From Chrysophaeum taylorii (taxonomy: Eukaryota > Sar > Pelagophyceae > Pelagomonadales > Pelagomonadaceae), in the NCBI GenBank assembly GCA_029834535.1, contig JAQMWT010000670.1:310001-374000 (forward strand): 64,000 bases of DNA. The letters are read 5' to 3'. Below, one piece after another: positions 60,160-64,000 of the stretch (within the stretch, counting starts at the first letter, position 1; every line of letters begins with the position of its first letter). Under the pieces are notes generated by a model. That model was not told the DNA's origin. It saw only the letters and a program-made list of their open reading frames with translations, and did not search any database. Made by a program: the position numbers and the translations under genes.

Positions 60160-61156
60160 TTAACTACTAATCGACAGATGTTTGTCTGTTTGTCCCTCGA
60201 TTTAGGGTAAGGATCATGTAGGCGCGAGAGTAAGGATCAGGTAGGCGCGAGAGCCAGACAGTGATCCTCCAAACCGTCTACGGCGACCTCGCAGACTATT
60301 TCCACGACCCGCGGCGGCTCTTTCAGCGCGCCATTCTCACGCCCCGTCGAAATGATGTTGTCGATGCTGACAACGCGCGCATGACGGCGGCCTTTTTTTC
60401 CCGGAGACGAGGCGTCGGAGTTCTTTTCGGGAGACTAGGCTGGGTCGGAAGACGACGCCTCGCTCTTTACAGTAGAGTTTTCAACTCCCTGACAACCAAC
60501 GGCATGCTGACTTTGATCGCGAGCTTAATGTCTTCGCAACCTCGACCCGTCGCACGGCCACTGCAACGGTACCAGATACATGATCGATCGTGTCGTTGTC
60601 ACCGAGGCTCCTCCAACCTGTATCGCTTAAGGCCCGCCTACGCCAAACGATCAACAAGAGCCAGGGCGCAGACGCCCCGCGAGGTCGGCGTCCTCTTGCC
60701 CACAAGCCCGTCTTCTGTCACGTCCAGCTCTACGTGGCTCTCTGTCGATCGGCAACCCCGAGGAGATATGCTCTTCTGAGTCGACGACTCCACCCTACCC
60801 CACACGTGCTGCGCAATATCGACCGATAAGCCCCCTCCCGGCGTCTACACGCGCACTGTAGGTGAACTTACTGGGACCAGGTGAACTTACTGGGGTTTGA
60901 GATTGGGACTAGGTGAACTGAGTGACCAGGTGAAACTGGGACCAGGTGAACATACTGGGGTTTTTAGAGTAAAGGGCTTTTGCGTGCGGATCAAAGCAGC
61001 TTAGATTGGCGGAGGCGAGAGCTACGAGCTCAAAGGAGTTGGTGTGAGTTAGGTGAACTTACTGACCAGGTGAACTTATACGAAACTTACTGGGACCAGA
61101 CCTGAACTTACTGGGGTTAGAGATTGGGAGTAGGTGAACTTACTGGCCTGCACTTG
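60160..61156 (+). mobile_element. Helitron-like element, copy H7 (tandem with H6)
   Basis: This copy starts TTAACTACTAATCG (first bases altered at the junction) and ends CCTGCACTTG at 61156, with T as the next base. Its TGTT/TGTC run is much shorter than in H6. Otherwise it is nearly identical to H6 at +997 bp, so the duplication is recent. The element ends 124 bp before the start of the FAAL gene. Confidence 0.85.
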
Positions 61157-61280
61157 TATCCTTTTAAAAACAACGTTCTCTTCTCAGGTAACAACCACAA
61201 CGGAAGAAGTAAGTAAGTATTAGGCCGTGCCTCCTTCTTGATCCTTGAGCTTGTCGCCACTGTGTCTCTGAGTCTGTGAT

Positions 61281-63893
61281 ATGACGTCGAGCAAGCCGCA
61301 GTGGTGGCGCCCTTTCAGCGAAGAACCGACTTGGCAGGCGCAGGCACGGAAGACGACAGCAGCGCTCGACAAGGAAACGTTCTTGACCTGGCTCGACGGT
61401 AACGGCGCCGAGGCTTCCAAGCTGTCGTTTGGCGGGGTCTGGGGACGTTCGGAGTTCGTGGCCAACTGGCTTCTCGGGGACGTCGGCCTTGCAGCAGGCG
61501 ATCGCGCACTCCTCGTCTACGCGCCCGGTCCCGAGTTCTTCGTTGCTTTCATCGGGTGTCTTCGCGCGGGCGTCTTGGCCGTGCCCACCCGATCCGGCTA
61601 ACCTTCGACGCGGCCTCAAAAAGCTAGACCTCGTAAGCACGAGCTACGGCGCAGAAGTAGGCCTCACCGACAACAACATCGTGCGCAAGCTTCGGGCGAC
61701 GACGAGTATATGGCACGCGTGGCCAAGGATGCGTTGGCACAACACGGAAAACCTAGGCCAAGGCGACGACGATGCAAGTTCACCGCTGTTCCAGCTGTTC
61801 CATCGGTCACAAACGGATGCTTTTCGGTCGACAACTTTGTATCGCCGCTTTTTCTCGAGCGGGGAATCGACGCCGCGACCGCGGGCTGGCTCCGTGCCAG
61901 CGGTAGGCCAAGTCTCGACCAGCTCGAGCTTCGAGGAGGCGACGGGTCAGCCGGTTCTCGATGGCAAACACGACGACGTCGCGCGTAAGTCGCTCGTGGC
62001 TGCGCACGGTGAACAGCAAGAAAGTTTTGCCATCGACCAAGCCCCGCCCGACTCGATCGCCTTCCTTCAATTTACTTCTGGTTCCACGGGGTGCGTTGTC
62101 TTTTTATTTTAAAGACTTACTTCTTCCGACGTTTGCGTCTCCGTAGGGACCCCAAGGGTGTCATGGTTGCGCACTGCAATATCTGGCACAACTTAAACGA
62201 AATCTACTTCCTTGGTATCGCCGCCTCGCCGGGGCGCGCGTCGGCAAGCCCCAGGCCGACCGGTACTACGATCTTGCCTGTCATTCCGAGCGCGTCGTCT
62301 ACGTGTCGTGGTTGCCGCAGGTAAGTGTGTCGTGCTTCCCGGTGTCGTCTGTCTCACCTGGCACCCGCAGTTTCTCGACCTCGGACTGATGTTTTTTCTT
62401 TTTCGACCCTTTTCTCGCGGGCTACCACATGGTGAACTTCTCGCCGCTTTCTTTCCTTGCCAACCCCCTCGTGTGGATGCGCGCCGTCTCGAAGTACCGC
62501 GCGGTCGGGACCACGGCGCCGGACTTCGCGTATGATTTGAGTAGGAAGCGTGCCGAGGCGGCCGTCGACGTCGGCGACATCGACCCGAGTAGTATGGTCA
62601 GCATGGGTTGCGGCAGCGGCCAGCGCTGTGTGCCATCGTTCATCCGCGACTTTGCTGCATTTTTTGCATCCAACTGCAAACTCCGCAATGACGGCGATTG
62701 CACAATGTTCGTTCCTGGCTATGGATTGGCAGAGCACGTCGAAAGAACCTGCGTCCGTCCGTCTTTGATCGTGCGGTGACGCGTGCTTTTCGACAGAAGA
62801 TGCGTCAGACAATGATGTGTGCCTGTGCAAAATCAACGTGCGGCGACGTTGTTCACCTTCTTTATTCCCTCCCTTAGGTCGCCACGTGTTGCGATTTGGA
62901 CGGTCTCGTCACGTCGCGACAAAGGCCGGATCTTGCCTCGTGCGGCTCTGAATTCGTAATCGACGTTCACATCGTCGACGCGGAAACCCGGCGCGTGGTG
63001 CCCGAAAGCGCGACCGGCGAGCTGTGGGTGGGCTCGGGTTCCGTCACGTTGGGTGGTTATTGGGAAAAAAAAACCCGAGCTGAGCGACGACGTATTTCGT
63101 GCCCGTCTCGATCCTGACGACGGCAAGACCTACTTGAGGACCGGCGACGAAGTGAGACAAAAAAGTGGCTCGTGTTTTCGTTTAGTTTTAGTTGACGACA
63201 ACCCTTCTTTCCCCGCCGCAGGCATTCCTCGAGGACGGACGTCTGTTTATTTGCGGTCGCATAAAGGACATGATCATCGTTGGCGGCAGGAATTACTACA
63301 GCGACGACGCCGCCGAGATCGCCGCGACAGAGGCCGCCGGCGATGACGTTCGTCCTGGCTGCGTTGCCGCCTTCTCACAGGTCATCGACGAGAAGGAACA
63401 CGCTGAATGTTTAGTCATTGCTCTCGAAGTTCGTGACCACGCCGTGCCCAAAACCAAGAATCTCGCGACGACCATAACTAGGAACGTTGCCGGTGCTATT
63501 GGTGGTCTGCGACCGAATCGGGTCGTGTTCATCAAGCAAAAGACGATTCTAAAGACGACATCCGGTAAGATACGACGCCGGGCAACTCGGGACGCGCTGC
63601 TCGCGGGAGAGCTGCAAGTCGTCTTCGATTCGAATCCGAGCAGGGTCGGCAGCAAGAGTCGTCATCGACTAAAGCAAAATACCACCACGGACGCTATCAT
63701 CAGCGCAGAAGCCGATCGCGACGAAGCGCCAGCTGGTTTGTTGGAGTGGGTCGGGCACTTTATCGGATGTAATGTCGATGCGGACAGTACTCTAGAAAAG
63801 ATCCTTCGTACGATGATGCATCATCTTCGCTCGTCGAACAATAACAGCGTATCCTCCACGACCAAAGTGCGGGCGATTTGACTGTCTTTGACG
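61281..63893 (+). pseudogene. Fatty acyl-AMP ligase (FAAL), possibly FAAL-ACP, with multiple frameshifts
   Basis: The adenylate-forming fold is clear, but no single frame or normal splicing gives the full protein. The start is MTSSKPQWW at 61281, running to RAGVLAVP. About 8 nt are then missing at about 61588 where AYPPDPANLRRG is expected. LRRGLKKLDLVST follows, then the P-loop FLQFTSGSTG (before 62090). The 56-bp intron 62091-62146 (GTGCGT...CCGTAG) gives DPKGVMVAHCNIWHNLNEIY. A shift near 62225 gives ADRYYDLACHSERVVYVSWL. A further shift gives DPFLAGYHMVNFSPLSFLAN, and MFVPGYGLAEHVERTC follows. Stops occur at about 62780. A shift in an A9 run (63064-63072) is needed before TYLRTGDE. After a second intron (acceptor GCCGCAG at 63222) the C-terminus is FLEDGRLFICGRIKDMIIVG...KTTSGKIRRRATRDALL. 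A possible carrier-protein start, LLEWVGHFIGCNVDADSTL, lies at 63739-63795. Confidence 0.82.
62091..62146 (+). other. Preserved intron in the FAAL gene (56 bp)
   Basis: The donor GTGCGT and acceptor TCCGTAG join TSGST-G to G-DPKGVMV. The splice restores the adenylation motif exactly, which shows the gene was spliced until recently. Confidence 0.75.
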
Positions 63894-64000
63894 ACGACGA
63901 GAGCGCGAACGCGTACGTCGATAAGGCACAGCAACGAAAATGATGATGATCTCGGTGTCGCATGGTCATCCGGTCGCTAGTATCGAGCGAAATATCCTAT

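Noticed and set aside
1-64000. tRNA, rRNA and snRNA genes
   Set aside because: I looked for T-arm-like GGTTCRANTCC motifs with plausible neighbours by eye and found none convincing. A covariance-model scan would be needed to exclude them.

Overview
This window is nuclear DNA of a eukaryote, probably a unicellular marine alga of the stramenopile type, possibly pelagophyte-like; this assignment is an inference from gene content. Genes are GC-rich, mostly intronless, or carry 50-65 bp GT-AG introns. The gene set includes a cyanobacterial/plastid-type Ski2-like helicase, TTC27/Emw1, SUMO, two SCAR/WAVE proteins, an ABCG half-transporter, a GH5 cellulase with a PT-rich linker and a fatty acyl-AMP ligase. 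Seventeen genes look intact and sit in compact islands. The islands are separated by long stretches of decayed mobile elements and tetra- or pentanucleotide microsatellites.

Layout. 0.4-2.8 kb: ISE2-like helicase (-). 3.6-3.9 kb: WD40 remnant. 5.4-7.2 kb: three-exon multipass membrane protein (+). 8-21 kb: transposon graveyard with Helitron copies H1-H4, a P-element/THAP9-like transposase relic, a Ty3/gypsy fragment and a 360-bp microsatellite field. 21-28 kb: TTC27 (+), a tiny MGNxxCC protein (-) and a secreted Cys-rich protein (+). 30.7-40.3 kb: the densest island, with a PDZ/coiled-coil protein, two SCAR/WAVE paralogues flanking a hAT transposase relic, secretory thioredoxin reductase and a 2OG dioxygenase on a shared 53-bp promoter, and SUMO. 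40-45.7 kb: mostly repeats, with Helitron H5. 45.7-51.9 kb: second dense island, with a TPR-glycosyltransferase, GH5, an MgtE-type transporter, a disrupted FKBP, a sulfotransferase and an EF-hand protein. 55.4-57.3 kb: ABCG transporter. 59.1-61.2 kb: tandem Helitrons H6-H7. 61.3-63.9 kb: a FAAL gene broken by several frameshifts.

The most striking element is a repeat of about 1 kb present in seven copies. Each copy carries about 175 codons of a frameshifted Helitron (Pif1-type) helicase C-terminus, starts TCCTAAC and ends CTTG, and has a 3' array of GGTGAACTTACTGG units. Copies occur as two exact head-to-tail dimers and one near-perfect inverted pair. This fits a rolling-circle element family, although the 3' end does not match the classical CTRR.

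Within the islands, neighbouring genes often share short divergent promoters or have convergent 3' ends that overlap by 4-13 bp. TGACGTCA (bZIP/CRE-type) sites occur in the TrxR/2OG promoter and upstream of the secreted-protein gene.
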